Assembly (NCBI RefSeq): GCF_900094885.1 | Contig: NZ_FMBL01000003.1 | Location: 120,336-184,335, forward strand | Direction of reading: 5' to 3' | Source of the DNA: Bifidobacterium commune | GTDB lineage: Bacteria; Actinomycetota; Actinomycetes; Actinomycetales; Bifidobacteriaceae | DNA length: 64,000 nucleotides | In this document: in pieces, positions 46,576-55,231 of the stretch | Layout: each line of letters opens with the position of its first letter | Position numbering within the stretch: position 1 is the first letter of the stretch | The notes under the pieces: generated by a model | What the model saw: only the letters and a program-made list of their open reading frames with translations | The model's database searches: none | Told to the model about the DNA's origin: nothing | Translations under genes and position numbers: made by a program

Positions 46576-47178
46576 TTATTTGTTGCGGCGACTCTGATGG
46601 CGGTTGACCAGCGCGTTCGACCCACGCGTACCCAATTCGGAAATAACCGAACCGAAGGCTGCGGAAGCCGCTGCGAACAGAATGCTGCCGATAAGCCCTT
46701 GCTGGTTGGCATCTTCGGCAGCGTCGCCGCCGGCTGGCCCGCGTTTGCTCGTCACTTGGCTGTCCCAGATGGTTTTGAACACTTTTCCTGCCAAACCGCC
46801 TAGCACGGTGGGGAGGACGAATTTGAAAATTTTCTCGCCCAACGTGTCCGGGTCTTGCATACGGTTCTGAATCATGGTTGCTACTTTCTGGTCGATGCGA
46901 TGAAACTTCTCAACGATATGGTCGGCCGAAGAATTGGCAGATGCCGTTGATGTTCGTGCTTTTGCCGAAGCATCGGTGTCGGCGGCACGCTGCGGTGCTG
47001 TGTCGGTGTCAGCTAACTCGTCTTCGGAGCGCTTCGAATCGCGGTCGTCCGCGAAAGACGGTGAGGGTTCGGCGGTGTTTTGTCCGAAAGAATCGTTCTC
47101 ATCGATTCGGTCTTGTGTGCCGTCTTCGCTGATGTCGCTTACCGAAGTTGTGCTGTGTCGTGCATGCATGGTTTCCAT
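46576..47178 (-). CDS. DUF4235 membrane protein with long hydrophilic N-terminus
   Basis: 200 residues. About 100 residues rich in Ser, Thr, Asp and Arg precede a DUF4235-like C-terminal part: IFKFVLPTVLGGLAGKVFKT, then IWDSQVTSKRGP and LIGSILFAAASAAFGSVISE, two membrane helices, ending NRHQSRRNK. The function of DUF4235 is unknown; it is common in actinobacteria. It is divergent from the histidine phosphatase gene. The start is uncertain because the N-terminal region is low complexity and no clear ribosome-binding site precedes ATG 47178. Confidence 0.78.
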   Translation of the reverse strand: METMHARHSTTSVSDISEDGTQDRIDENDSFGQNTAEPSPSFADDRDSKRSEDELADTDTAPQRAADTDASAKARTSTASANSSADHIVEKFHRIDQKVATMIQNRMQDPDTLGEKIFKFVLPTVLGGLAGKVFKTIWDSQVTSKRGPAGGDAAEDANQQGLIGSILFAAASAAFGSVISELGTRGSNALVNRHQSRRNK

Positions 47179-47258
47179 GATAGACCACTGCCTGCGAGTC
47201 CGAATGCCGGACGGTACGCGATGTTGCCCGCAGGTCCGGTTTGGATTAGAGTTGCGGT

Positions 47259-47957
47259 ATGGGTAATTATCTTACTTCAGGCGACGGTGCCGCAGATCCT
47301 GGTTACTTGGTATTACTGCGTCACGGGCAGACCCCTTGGAGTGTCAGCGGGCAATACACGGGCCGTACCGATGTGTCGTTAACCGAGCAGGGCAGGCAGC
47401 AGGCTCTCGCTGGTGGCGAACGGCTTCGTGAGGTGTTTCCTGGCGGTTTTTCGGACGGCTGTGTTTTCACCAGTCCGCTGCGTCGTGCTAGTGAGACCGC
47501 GCAGTTGGCTGGATATGCGGTTTCTGAGACGCTTGAGGACTTGGCGGAATGGGATTACGGGCGCGCTGAAGGGCGGAAACGCGAGGAGGTTAGTGCCGCG
47601 TTGGGCCATGACTGGTGCATCTGGGACGAAGGGCCTGAGATGTTGCCTGAAACCATGGGAGGCGACTGGGTTTGCGAGCTTCCGGACGGTCAGATCCTGA
47701 ATGTTCACAATGGACATGGCGAAACCGTTGATGAAGCGGCTGTGCGAGCACGTCGTGTCATCGAAAAAGCCGTTCCGCTGATTCTTGAGGGGCATAATGT
47801 GCTGCTGGTCGCTCATGCGCATATTCTTCGAATCGTTACGTCTCAATGGCTGCATACCGACCCGCACTTGGGTCGTCTGCTGCGTCTTGATACAGCCCAC
47901 CATTCGGTTCTCGGATACTACAAGAACGACCCCGTCATCGTGCGTTGGAACGTCTAG
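47259..47957 (+). CDS. Histidine phosphatase-superfamily protein (phosphoglycerate mutase-like)
   Basis: 232 residues. The RHG motif VLLRHGQTPWSVSGQYTGRT supplies the phosphorylated His. The second Arg is in TSPLRRASETAQ, the catalytic Glu in DLAEWDYGRAEG and the second His in LLVAHAHILRI. The AHAH variant and the DYGxxEG signature are shared with acid phosphatases of the SixA/GpmB-like group rather than with glycolytic dPGM. The substrate is unknown. TAGAGT (47247-47252) ends 6 nt before the ATG, again suggesting a leaderless transcript. A 15-bp bidirectional hairpin follows at 48066. Confidence 0.88.
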   Translation: MGNYLTSGDGAADPGYLVLLRHGQTPWSVSGQYTGRTDVSLTEQGRQQALAGGERLREVFPGGFSDGCVFTSPLRRASETAQLAGYAVSETLEDLAEWDYGRAEGRKREEVSAALGHDWCIWDEGPEMLPETMGGDWVCELPDGQILNVHNGHGETVDEAAVRARRVIEKAVPLILEGHNVLLVAHAHILRIVTSQWLHTDPHLGRLLRLDTAHHSVLGYYKNDPVIVRWNV

Positions 47958-48065
47958 CGGCAGGGGTTTGATGCTGGGCAAACAATACAGATCAGAGGCT
48001 GTTTGCTCCCGCGTTTCCTGACGTTTCAAAGATTTGACGGTGTTGCTCAGACAATGCATTGCGTA

Positions 48066-48108
48066 TGCGAAATTCGCTGGGATCTCAATAATTCCAGCGA
48101 ATTTCGCA
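48066..48108. terminator. Bidirectional hairpin between the histidine phosphatase and GH13 genes
   Basis: TGCGAAATTCGCTGG is matched perfectly by CCAGCGAATTTCGCA around a 13-nt loop, between two convergent genes. Confidence 0.82.
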
Positions 48109-48134
48109 ATATTGTCACAAGTGGAACGAACGAC

Positions 48135-49907
48135 TTACTTGTCGAGCAGAATCCAGGCGGTCGCGTCTTGCGGCAGAGCACCATTGCCGGTCAGTTCGGC
48201 GGAAGTCATGATCGTTCGACCTTCGGGAAGTGCAACCGGTGTCGGCCCGAAATTGGTTACACTTGCGAATGTCGTCGGTGAACCGTTGTCAAGAGCCGGT
48301 CGTGTATAGGCGATGACATCGTTGCCGATGTCGAACCAATCAAAGCTGTCATAATCGTCGGTGGCGGTGAGCAGTGCTGCGCGGTTACGCAATGCCGTAC
48401 GATAAAGCGCCAGCATCGAAGTCGGGTCGGCGGCTTCCTTGTCGGCCGCGAATTCCTTGAACCACAAGGGCTGCGGCAGATGTGGCTGCTCGCTCGGTGT
48501 ACCGTCGGATTTCGTGGCGGGAGAGAAACCGAAAGGGGACCCCTCTGCAAAATTACTGTCCCATGGGGCGGGCTGCGCCTCGTCTCCGGAGGTCCAGGGC
48601 ATCGGCACTCGGCAGCCGTCGCGTCCCTTGTCGCTTGCACTGCGGCTGGTGCGGAAGGCGTTCGGGTCTTCCAACCGGTCCCAAGGAATGTCGGGCACCT
48701 CGAACAGTCCAAGCTCTTCGCCCTGATAGATGTAGATGGAACCGGGTAGGCCCATCTCCATCAGTGCTGCGGCGCGAGCGCGTTTGGTGCCAAGCTCGCG
48801 GTCTTCGTAGTAGGTTTCGCCATCGCGCAGCAGCCAGTCTTTGGCAATCTGGTGCTGGTTGCGCGCCGGCACTTGGGGCAGGGCGTAACGGGTGGGGTTG
48901 CGCGGAATATCGTGGTTGCTCATCACCCAAGTCGAAGTGGATCCGCCGCTGTGTGCTGCGCTTTCGAGACCTTCCGCGATGGCCGTGCGCATGGCGTCCG
49001 AATTCCAATTGGCCTTCGCGAACTCGAAGTTGAAAACCTGTCCGAGTTCGTCGGGTGAGGCATAGAGATGCTGGTGCTCGGGAATAACCCAAGCCTCGCC
49101 CACGGCGAATCGCGGTGGATCGTATTCGTTAAAGACGCCACGCCATTCTTTGTAGATGTCATGAACTTCTGGGCGATCCCACAGGGGGTTCCGATTATCG
49201 GGGTTTCCTTGGTCTTGAACGCTGAATTCTTTGCCGAGCTCTTCAAGAGGTCTGCTGTCGAAGTCCTTGGCCAAACCGTGTGCCACATCAATACGGAATC
49301 CGTCAACGCCGTGGTTGCTCCAGAAGCGGAATGTTTCGTTGAATTCCTCGTGAATGTCGGGGTTCTTCCAGTTCACATCCGGCTGTTCCTTGGCGAAGAT
49401 GTGGAAGTACCATTGGCCGTCCTCGACGCGTTCCCACGCGGGTCCGCCGAATAGTGACTGCCACTCGTTTGGAGGAAGTTCGCCGTTCTGACCGCGTCCT
49501 TCACGGAACACATAACGGTCGCGTGCCGCGGAGCCGCGTCCGGCTTTAAGCGCTTCCTGAAAGAAGCGGTGCTTGTCGGAAGTGTGGTTCGGCACAATGT
49601 CGACGATGATTTTTAAGCCGGATTTGTGCGCCGCAGCAACCATTTGGTCGAAGTCGTCCATGGTTCCCAATCGTGGATCGACGTTGCGGTAGTCGATCAC
49701 GTCATAGCCGCCGTCGGCCAGATCCGACGGATAGAACGGGGAAAGCCACAGCGCGTCCACACCCAAATCCTTCAGATATTCCATCTTTTCGGTGATGCCT
49801 GCGATGTCGCCCAACCCGTCTCCGTTGACATCTTTGAAGCTGCGTGGGTAGATCTGATAGACAACGGCCTGTTTCCACCAGTCGTTGTGAGTGTTGTTGG
49901 GTGTCAT
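48135..49907 (-). CDS. GH13 alpha-glucosidase (oligo-1,6-glucosidase type)
   Basis: 590 residues. The (beta/alpha)8 domain begins WWKQAVVYQIYPRSFKDVNG. The conserved GH13 regions are DIVPNHTSDKH, GFRIDVAHGLAKD (nucleophile Asp), AVGEAWVIPE (acid/base Glu) and VMSNHDIPR (stabilising Asp). This is the subfamily of bifidobacterial AglA/AglB-like alpha-1,6/alpha-1,4-glucosidases and isomaltases acting on isomaltose, panose or similar oligosaccharides in the cytoplasm. No signal peptide is seen. ATG 49907 follows AAGGAAGG. No transporter is adjacent. A LacI-type operator-like sequence lies upstream. Confidence 0.93.
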   Translation of the reverse strand: MTPNNTHNDWWKQAVVYQIYPRSFKDVNGDGLGDIAGITEKMEYLKDLGVDALWLSPFYPSDLADGGYDVIDYRNVDPRLGTMDDFDQMVAAAHKSGLKIIVDIVPNHTSDKHRFFQEALKAGRGSAARDRYVFREGRGQNGELPPNEWQSLFGGPAWERVEDGQWYFHIFAKEQPDVNWKNPDIHEEFNETFRFWSNHGVDGFRIDVAHGLAKDFDSRPLEELGKEFSVQDQGNPDNRNPLWDRPEVHDIYKEWRGVFNEYDPPRFAVGEAWVIPEHQHLYASPDELGQVFNFEFAKANWNSDAMRTAIAEGLESAAHSGGSTSTWVMSNHDIPRNPTRYALPQVPARNQHQIAKDWLLRDGETYYEDRELGTKRARAAALMEMGLPGSIYIYQGEELGLFEVPDIPWDRLEDPNAFRTSRSASDKGRDGCRVPMPWTSGDEAQPAPWDSNFAEGSPFGFSPATKSDGTPSEQPHLPQPLWFKEFAADKEAADPTSMLALYRTALRNRAALLTATDDYDSFDWFDIGNDVIAYTRPALDNGSPTTFASVTNFGPTPVALPEGRTIMTSAELTGNGALPQDATAWILLDK

Positions 49908-50445
49908 GATATCCTTCCTTCGGTTGGCACATGCATGGTTCTCAAACGTAAGGCCTTCTCCGGTCTGATGTCGAAGGAGTTGGCGACGACTGCGTCGAAA
50001 TCGAAACTCCCGCGGTTTTCGCGACCTCCCTGATGTCTGCTGTTATGCACGTCCCATGCTTTTGGTTTGCCCGTGCTTCATTCTATCTGTGTTCACCGAT
50101 GAATGAAATGAAAAATCAAGGTGTGCAACGTTGAAATTTCGCCGTGTATCCTGTTGCTGCTCGCTAAGCGGGCGTTTGATTTGGCGACGAGGCAATTGTT
50201 TTCAGCCCTTACCGGATGTCGTTTTCGGAAGGTGACACGTCTACGTTTACTATATGGACATGGGGATGCGTAGTCGTGCCGCGTGTTGCGTCAATATGAC
50301 GGTGTTCTGCGCAATTCGGTTCATATTGTGGTGAGGGTCAGAAAAATTGGAAATAAGTGGGTAGGCTTGTCCATATGCGACTGCATATTTTGCGTCAAAC
50401 AAAACATATGATGAAGCGGGTAGTGGCCCGTAAAGGAAGGGTTTT
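49908..50445. other. 540-bp divergent regulatory region between the GH13 and tyrosine phosphatase genes
   Basis: It contains a minus-strand -10 TAGAAT (50080-50085) for the GH13 gene and the near-palindrome TGCAACGTTGAA (50124-50135) about 40 bp upstream of it. On the plus side AAGGAAGGG precedes ATG 50446. No gene is seen. Confidence 0.5.
50124..50135. promoter_or_regulatory. LacI-family operator-like near-palindrome TGCAACGTTGAA
   Basis: The AACGTT core with TG/(C)A ends is like operators of LacI-type sugar repressors, one base from a perfect palindrome. It lies upstream of the GH13 promoter. Binding is inference. Confidence 0.3.
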
Positions 50446-51300
50446 ATGTCGGATTTCAGCGAACAGGGATTAGTCGGTAACGGTTCGGTTGCTCAAGGTG
50501 CCGACCCGGATGCGGCCAGCGACGAGACGTATCTCAACTATCGTCCTGACGGAGACGGAGCCGGTGTTGAAATCGACGGGGTGCCCAATGCGCGTGGCAT
50601 TGGCGGTTACCCAACTACTGACGGGCATGTGCTGCGGAATGGTTTGTTCTTCCGTTCGGCCGGCTTGAATTTCCTGGGTGAGCAGGGCATCGACGATTTG
50701 CATCGTCTCGGCGTCAAGGAAGTAGTGGATTTGCGCGATCCGCTCGAGGTCGAGCAATGGCCGTACACGCTTCCCGACGATATCCATGTCGATCGCGTTC
50801 CGTTGTTTAAGACGCCGCTGACTGAGCAGGGCGGCATAAAGGGCATGGGCAAAGGCCCCAATATGGCCGAGATGTATGGCGATATCGTTTTCGGTTCGGC
50901 CGAACAAATCATTCTTATTCTGCGTAAGTTGCTGTTTGATGGTGGCCGTCCGATGCTTGTTCATTGCACAGCAGGTAAAGATCGTACTGGAATCACCACA
51001 GGCATTTTGATGAGTCTGCTTGGCGTGAGTGACGATATGGTCGTTTCCTGCTACGCGCAGTCCGGCGCGAATCTCGGTGATACGTTCAAGGAGACGGTGA
51101 TGCAGGGGCTTTCCGATGACGAACAGGGCGTCGGTCAAATCACGGCCGCACAGACCGCGATGCTTGCCTCGCCCCCGGAACTGATGCGTGGCGTGCTGTC
51201 GTCCATCAGAAAAGAATGCGGTTCCGTCGAACGCTACTGCCTGCAAAACGGCATGAGTGAGGACGAAGTGGCCCGGCTGCACGCTTTGTTCATTGAATAA
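50446..51300 (+). CDS. Protein-tyrosine phosphatase (PF13350 type)
   Basis: 284 residues. The P-loop HCTAGKDRTGITTGILM fits HCxxGKDRTG of this tyrosine/phosphoinositide phosphatase family, with catalytic Cys and Arg. The N-terminal NARGIGGYPTTDGHVLRNG is the family's RD-type strand (usually FRDLGG) and is followed by FFRSAGL and EVVDLRDPLEVEQ. Substrates in bacteria are mostly unknown. ATG 50446 follows AAGGAAGGG. It is the only gene of its unit, and gnd starts 315 bp further on. Confidence 0.9.
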   Translation: MSDFSEQGLVGNGSVAQGADPDAASDETYLNYRPDGDGAGVEIDGVPNARGIGGYPTTDGHVLRNGLFFRSAGLNFLGEQGIDDLHRLGVKEVVDLRDPLEVEQWPYTLPDDIHVDRVPLFKTPLTEQGGIKGMGKGPNMAEMYGDIVFGSAEQIILILRKLLFDGGRPMLVHCTAGKDRTGITTGILMSLLGVSDDMVVSCYAQSGANLGDTFKETVMQGLSDDEQGVGQITAAQTAMLASPPELMRGVLSSIRKECGSVERYCLQNGMSEDEVARLHALFIE

Positions 51301-51614
51301 GGCAGGCACTCTCTCGATTGGCTCTATATCGTCGCTCATCGGCAGCATCGGTTGCGGCATTGTTCGTGCTAGGTCATTTGGCTGGCGAGCGAGGGGCATA
51401 TCAAGCTTGTCGCCGGAATTTGCATCGGCGTTCGCCGCTAATGTGGCGCAACCCACGTTTTTGAGATGCATGCGCGGGTAGATGGCGATAGACTTGACGA
51501 GTGTGTTTCGGGTTATGCAATCTCCGAAACAGCTAAAGGCTTAGGTGCGTGGTTGAACGGGAGCCGAGCGAAGTCCCTGGGCAGCCGAAAGAATGTCAAA
51601 TTGAAAGGCAAACA

Positions 51615-53075
51615 ATGACGGAAGCTACAGCAAATATCGGAGTCGTCGGTCTGGCGGCCATGGGTTCGAACCTCGCAAGGAATCTTGCGCGTCACGGCAA
51701 CACCGTGGCTCTTTTCAATCGGCACTATGAGCGCACCGAAAAGCTGATCGAGGATCACGGTGATGACGGCAATTTCGTCCCGGCCAAGACCATCGAAGAG
51801 TTTGTGGCCAGCCTTACCAAGCCACGTACGGCCATCATCATGGTCAAGGCCGGTGCGCCGACCGATGCCACAATCGAAGCATTGGCTGATGCCATGGATC
51901 CCGGTGACATCATCGTGGATGGCGGCAATTCCTATTTCAAGGACACCATCCGTCGCGAGAAGGACATCCGCGCGCGTGGCCTGCACTTCGTTGGCTGCGG
52001 CGTCTCCGGTGGCGAGGAAGGTGCGCTCAACGGCCCCTCCCTTATGCCTGGCGGCACCGATGAATCCTGGAAGACCCTCGGCCCGATCCTGAAGTCCATC
52101 GCTGCACAAGCGGAGGGCGAGCCCTGTGTCACCCACATCGGCGAGAACGGCGCCGGTCACTTCGTCAAGATGGTGCACAACGGCATTGAGTACGCCGATA
52201 TGCAGCTCATCGCAGAAAGCTACGACATCATGCGCCGCGGCATGGGTATGACCCCCGATGAGATTGGTGATGTGTTTGAGGCTTGGAATAAGACCGAGCT
52301 CAACTCCTACCTGATTGAAATAACGGCTGATCTGCTCCATGAAAAGGACAAGAAGACCGGCAAGCCGCTGGTTGACATCATCGTTGACCACGCCGGTATG
52401 AAGGGCACGGGAACGTGGACGGTCCAGACCGCACTCGAACTCGGCACCCCCGTCACGGTCGTGGCCGAAGGCGTGTTCGCGCGTGGTCTTTCCGATCAGA
52501 CAGAACTGCGTGCGGGGGCAGCTGAGCAGAACCTTTCCGGTCCGGACGGCACCATTGAGTTCGCCAATGATGAGGAGCGCAAGGCCTTCATCAATGATAT
52601 TCGTCAGGCGATGTATGCCTCGAAGATTGTCGCTTATGCACAGGGCTTCAATGAGATCAACGATGGTGCCAAGGAGTACGGCTGGGACATCGATCTTGCG
52701 GCTGTTGCGCGCATCTGGCGCGGCGGCTGCATCATTCGCGCCCAGTTCCTCAATGTCGTCTCCGATGCCTTTGAGTCCGGCGAGGCCAATGTTTCGCTGC
52801 TCTTTGCCTCCTACTTCAAGGATGCCATCGAGAGGTGTCAGGGATCTTGGCGCCGTGTGGTTGCCAAGACCATGAGCTGCGGCATCCCCGCTCCCGTGTT
52901 CGCAACATCACTGTCGTACTACGATGCTCTGCGTTCCAAGCGCCTGCCGGCCTGCCTTATCCAGAGCCAGCGTGACTTCTTCGGTGCCCACACCTACGGC
53001 CGCGTCGACGAGCCCGGTACCTTCCATACCCTGTGGGCCGAACCCGGTCGTCCGGAAGAGAAGATGTCCGACTGA
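51615..53075 (+). CDS. gnd: 6-Phosphogluconate dehydrogenase (decarboxylating)
   Basis: 486 residues from ATG 51615 (GAAAGGCAAACA upstream; the longer frame from 51549 adds 22 unlikely residues). NADP-binding GLAAMGSNLARNLARHG and FNRHYERT, substrate motifs IVDGGNSYFKDTIRRE, GCGVSGGEEGA and the catalytic Lys in HFVKMVHNGIEYADMQ. The C-terminal IQSQRDFFGAHTYGRVD is present. It yields ribulose-5-phosphate, CO2 and NADPH. The zwf-opcA-pgl operon of the same pathway lies 1 kb downstream on the other strand. A strong terminator follows. Confidence 0.97.
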   Translation: MTEATANIGVVGLAAMGSNLARNLARHGNTVALFNRHYERTEKLIEDHGDDGNFVPAKTIEEFVASLTKPRTAIIMVKAGAPTDATIEALADAMDPGDIIVDGGNSYFKDTIRREKDIRARGLHFVGCGVSGGEEGALNGPSLMPGGTDESWKTLGPILKSIAAQAEGEPCVTHIGENGAGHFVKMVHNGIEYADMQLIAESYDIMRRGMGMTPDEIGDVFEAWNKTELNSYLIEITADLLHEKDKKTGKPLVDIIVDHAGMKGTGTWTVQTALELGTPVTVVAEGVFARGLSDQTELRAGAAEQNLSGPDGTIEFANDEERKAFINDIRQAMYASKIVAYAQGFNEINDGAKEYGWDIDLAAVARIWRGGCIIRAQFLNVVSDAFESGEANVSLLFASYFKDAIERCQGSWRRVVAKTMSCGIPAPVFATSLSYYDALRSKRLPACLIQSQRDFFGAHTYGRVDEPGTFHTLWAEPGRPEEKMSD

Positions 53076-53124
53076 TTGTGGATATTGGTTTTCACGGCTG
53101 AATGACATGGCCGGTCGATAACGA

Positions 53125-53162
53125 TTGCGCCCCTGCTCCCCGTTCGGGAGGCAGGGGCGCAA
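53125..53162 (+). terminator. gnd terminator
   Basis: TTGCGCCCCTGC-TCCC pairs with GGGAGGCAGGGGCGCAA around a short loop, 50 nt after the gnd stop. Confidence 0.8.
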
Positions 53163-53454
53163 GTCGTAGACGGTGATTCGCTGGATATATCTGCGATAAG
53201 AAGTGGAGCGATTGCTGGTCATTCGGTCTATATTCCCATCGCGCACTGCAGCTTAACATAGTGTTGCTGGCGACATTCTTTCGAGAATCCTAGATGTTGG
53301 GCGATGGGCGGCTTTTAGGAACCTATCAGGAGACGTTGTGAAATTCCTAGCCGATATTCAGGAAGTTCGACGAGGTTTTTGAAAAAACGATATTGTCATC
53401 ATTTTGTAAACCTGAAAACGATGTAATGACGCCCGACACAGGAAAGGGTGCGAA
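53163..53454. other. Intergenic region between gnd terminator and ABC transporter relics
   Basis: No coding frame is supported. GGAAAGGG just before 53455 is the likely former ribosome-binding site of the permease relic. Confidence 0.5.
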
Positions 53455-53801
53455 TTGTATGTATTCAGCAACGCTCTTAAGAATATCTGGAGAAACAAGG
53501 GCAGGAACGCACTTTTGCCATCATTGTTTTTGTCATCATCTCGATCCGTGCCATGGGGGTATTGATACTGGATTTATCGTCGAGACTCGTCGACGGCTAT
53601 CATCGGCAGTTCGGGTCAAAAGTGACCATGGCCGTCGATGCTAGCCAGCCAGACTGCTTCCTATGAGCAGCAGGCCAAGGATGCCGAAAAAGCCAGGAGA
53701 ACAACATGATATTCATGGGCGGTCCCGGACAGAACGATACTTTCGAGGGCATTAAGCCAGCCGAGATAGTCGCCAAGCTCGATAAGGTTTCCCTGATGTA
53801 G
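53455..53801 (+). pseudogene. Relic of an FtsX/MacB-type ABC permease
   Basis: From TTG 53455 the sequence reads LYVFSNALKNIWRNKGRNAL, the typical N-terminus of MacB/FtsX-type permeases. It then shifts frame near 53515 and continues as AIIVFVIISIRAMGVLILDL and SSRLVDGYHRQFGSKVTMAV to a stop at 53666. A third piece (MIFMGGPGQNDTFEG onward) ends at 53801. The rest of the protein, including the periplasmic core and the last three helices, is absent. One frameshift plus large deletions are therefore visible. Confidence 0.75.
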
Positions 53802-53804
53802 ATT

Positions 53805-54002
53805 GTGGACGTCCAAACTGCCGAAAGTGTGCTGTCCCCGCACAAGGTTTCCTGCCGATATGCCGAGAATCAGCGGGCTGTGCTGAAAGGCATCAGCGCC
53901 GAATTTGAGCCGGGCAAGCTTTACGGCGTCATCGTGGTGACCCACTCCATGGCCGTGTCCGGTTATGCAGATGAGGTGTTGGGCTGGTTCGTGGAGCGCT
54001 GA
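53805..54002 (+). pseudogene. Relic of the partner ABC ATPase with internal deletion
   Basis: The 65-residue frame fuses the N-terminal strand of a MacB-type ATPase (NQRAVLKGISAEFEPGKLYG) directly to its H-loop end (IVVTHSMAVSGYADEVLGW). The whole middle with Walker A, signature and Walker B is missing, so no ATPase function is possible. It follows the permease relic, indicating a former permease-ATPase operon. Confidence 0.78.
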
Positions 54003-54096
54003 GTAAAGCTGACCGGATGTGTATGTGAGGTACTGGGGCGGAGAAGTGATGGCGTGACGAAGTGTTGAGACGCTGAGTTGCTGAGATCAAGAAAAC

Positions 54097-54136
54097 GGGT
54101 CGGGGCGGCAGTTTTGTTGAACTGCCGCCCCGACCC
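54097..54136. terminator. Strong hairpin between the ABC relics and pgl
   Basis: GGGTCGGGGCGGCAGTT is matched perfectly by AACTGCCGCCCCGACCC around TTGTTG. It can serve either direction, 90 nt from the pgl stop. Confidence 0.82.
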
Positions 54137-54227
54137 ATGTTTGTGTCGACACCGGGTTCCTTAACAATGAACAGTGGGGCGATGATTCAGTGTTTTCCTT
54201 TTATTTCAGCGTCCGGTGTTATCGATG

Positions 54228-55097
54228 CTATAACTTTTCAATAGCATCCGGTGTGGTGAACCAGAGGAATTCCTCGGTGCCTGTGGCGAAGCTGGCCGGG
54301 TAGTCCAGGTTATCGGCTTGCGCGAAGACGCGGGCGGTGGCATCGGCTTTGCCGGCTCCGCACGTAAGCATCCATGTGCGTCGGCTGCGGGCGAGCATCG
54401 ATGCGGTCATCGAGATGCGCAACGGAGGCATCTTGGGGGAGTGTGAAACACCTACGGCCAGGCGGGCGGGATCTCTTACGTTGATTTCTTCGTGATCTGG
54501 GAACAGTGAGGCGTAATGGCCGTCTGGGCCCATGCCGAGAATGAGCAGATCCATGGCGGGCAGTGATTGTGCCTGTGCCCCTTCTTCCTGCTGCTCCTTG
54601 CTGTCGCCCAGCTCTCGATACAGCTCGTTTTCGTAGTCGGTTGCGGCCTGAGCAAGCAACTGGTCGTTCTTCGCATCGCTGGCGGCGGCAACCTCTTCGG
54701 GCGTGCGTATGTCGGCCGCCATCTCGTGGATGTTGCCTTCCGGCAGACTGCCGTCGGCGATGAGCTTGTTCAAAAAGCGCTCACGGGCTTGCCATGAGCT
54801 GCGGTCTTCGTCCGTCGGTGCCACAAAACGGTCGTCGCCCCACCAGAAGTGAACACGGCTCCAGTCAATGGCGTCAACCAGCGGGTTCGAGGTCATGGAG
54901 GTCAGCATCCGTAGGATATCCGATCCGCCGGTCAGTGCCACATCGTAGCGTTCGCGAAGCGGCTTCGATGCCGGAGCCGATGACGAACTGTCGCCGTATT
55001 CGCTCAAATCGTCCAGGATGGCGAGCAATGTGCGTTGCGCTGCGGCTTCGGCCACGGTTTCAGCGTCCTTATAGACTTCAAGTTTTCGTTGTGCCAT
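54228..55097 (-). CDS. pgl: 6-Phosphogluconolactonase
   Basis: 289 residues from ATG 55097 (GAGGAGTACAGCGC upstream). The open frame extends far upstream, but that part is a shadow of opcA. Family motifs: VHFWWGDDRFV, LLILGMGPDGHYASLFPDH (catalytic His in the GxDGHxASLFP motif), ISMTASMLARSRRTWMLTCG. It hydrolyses 6-phosphogluconolactone in the oxidative pentose-phosphate pathway. The acidic insertion (EQQEEGAQAQS) is unusual but lies in a loop. Third gene of the zwf-opcA-pgl unit. Confidence 0.94.
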   Translation of the reverse strand: MAQRKLEVYKDAETVAEAAAQRTLLAILDDLSEYGDSSSSAPASKPLRERYDVALTGGSDILRMLTSMTSNPLVDAIDWSRVHFWWGDDRFVAPTDEDRSSWQARERFLNKLIADGSLPEGNIHEMAADIRTPEEVAAASDAKNDQLLAQAATDYENELYRELGDSKEQQEEGAQAQSLPAMDLLILGMGPDGHYASLFPDHEEINVRDPARLAVGVSHSPKMPPLRISMTASMLARSRRTWMLTCGAGKADATARVFAQADNLDYPASFATGTEEFLWFTTPDAIEKL

Positions 55098-55149
55098 GCG
55101 CTGTACTCCTCTATGCTGCACGGATGGAATTGAATGGTACCTATGTGAA

Positions 55150-55203
55150 TAGCGGAGCCGGGATGATGCTGTCTCGGTTAAGAATCGTGCGTCACCCCGG
55201 CTT
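55150..55203 (-). terminator. Imperfect hairpin in the opcA-pgl gap
   Basis: AGCCGGGGTGA and GC pair with GC and TCATCCCGGCT with mismatches, within the 134-nt gap after opcA. It may reduce readthrough into pgl or only stabilise the upstream mRNA. Confidence 0.4.
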
Positions 55204-55231
55204 TGTTGTCTTACGTCAAGTACGGCAACGA

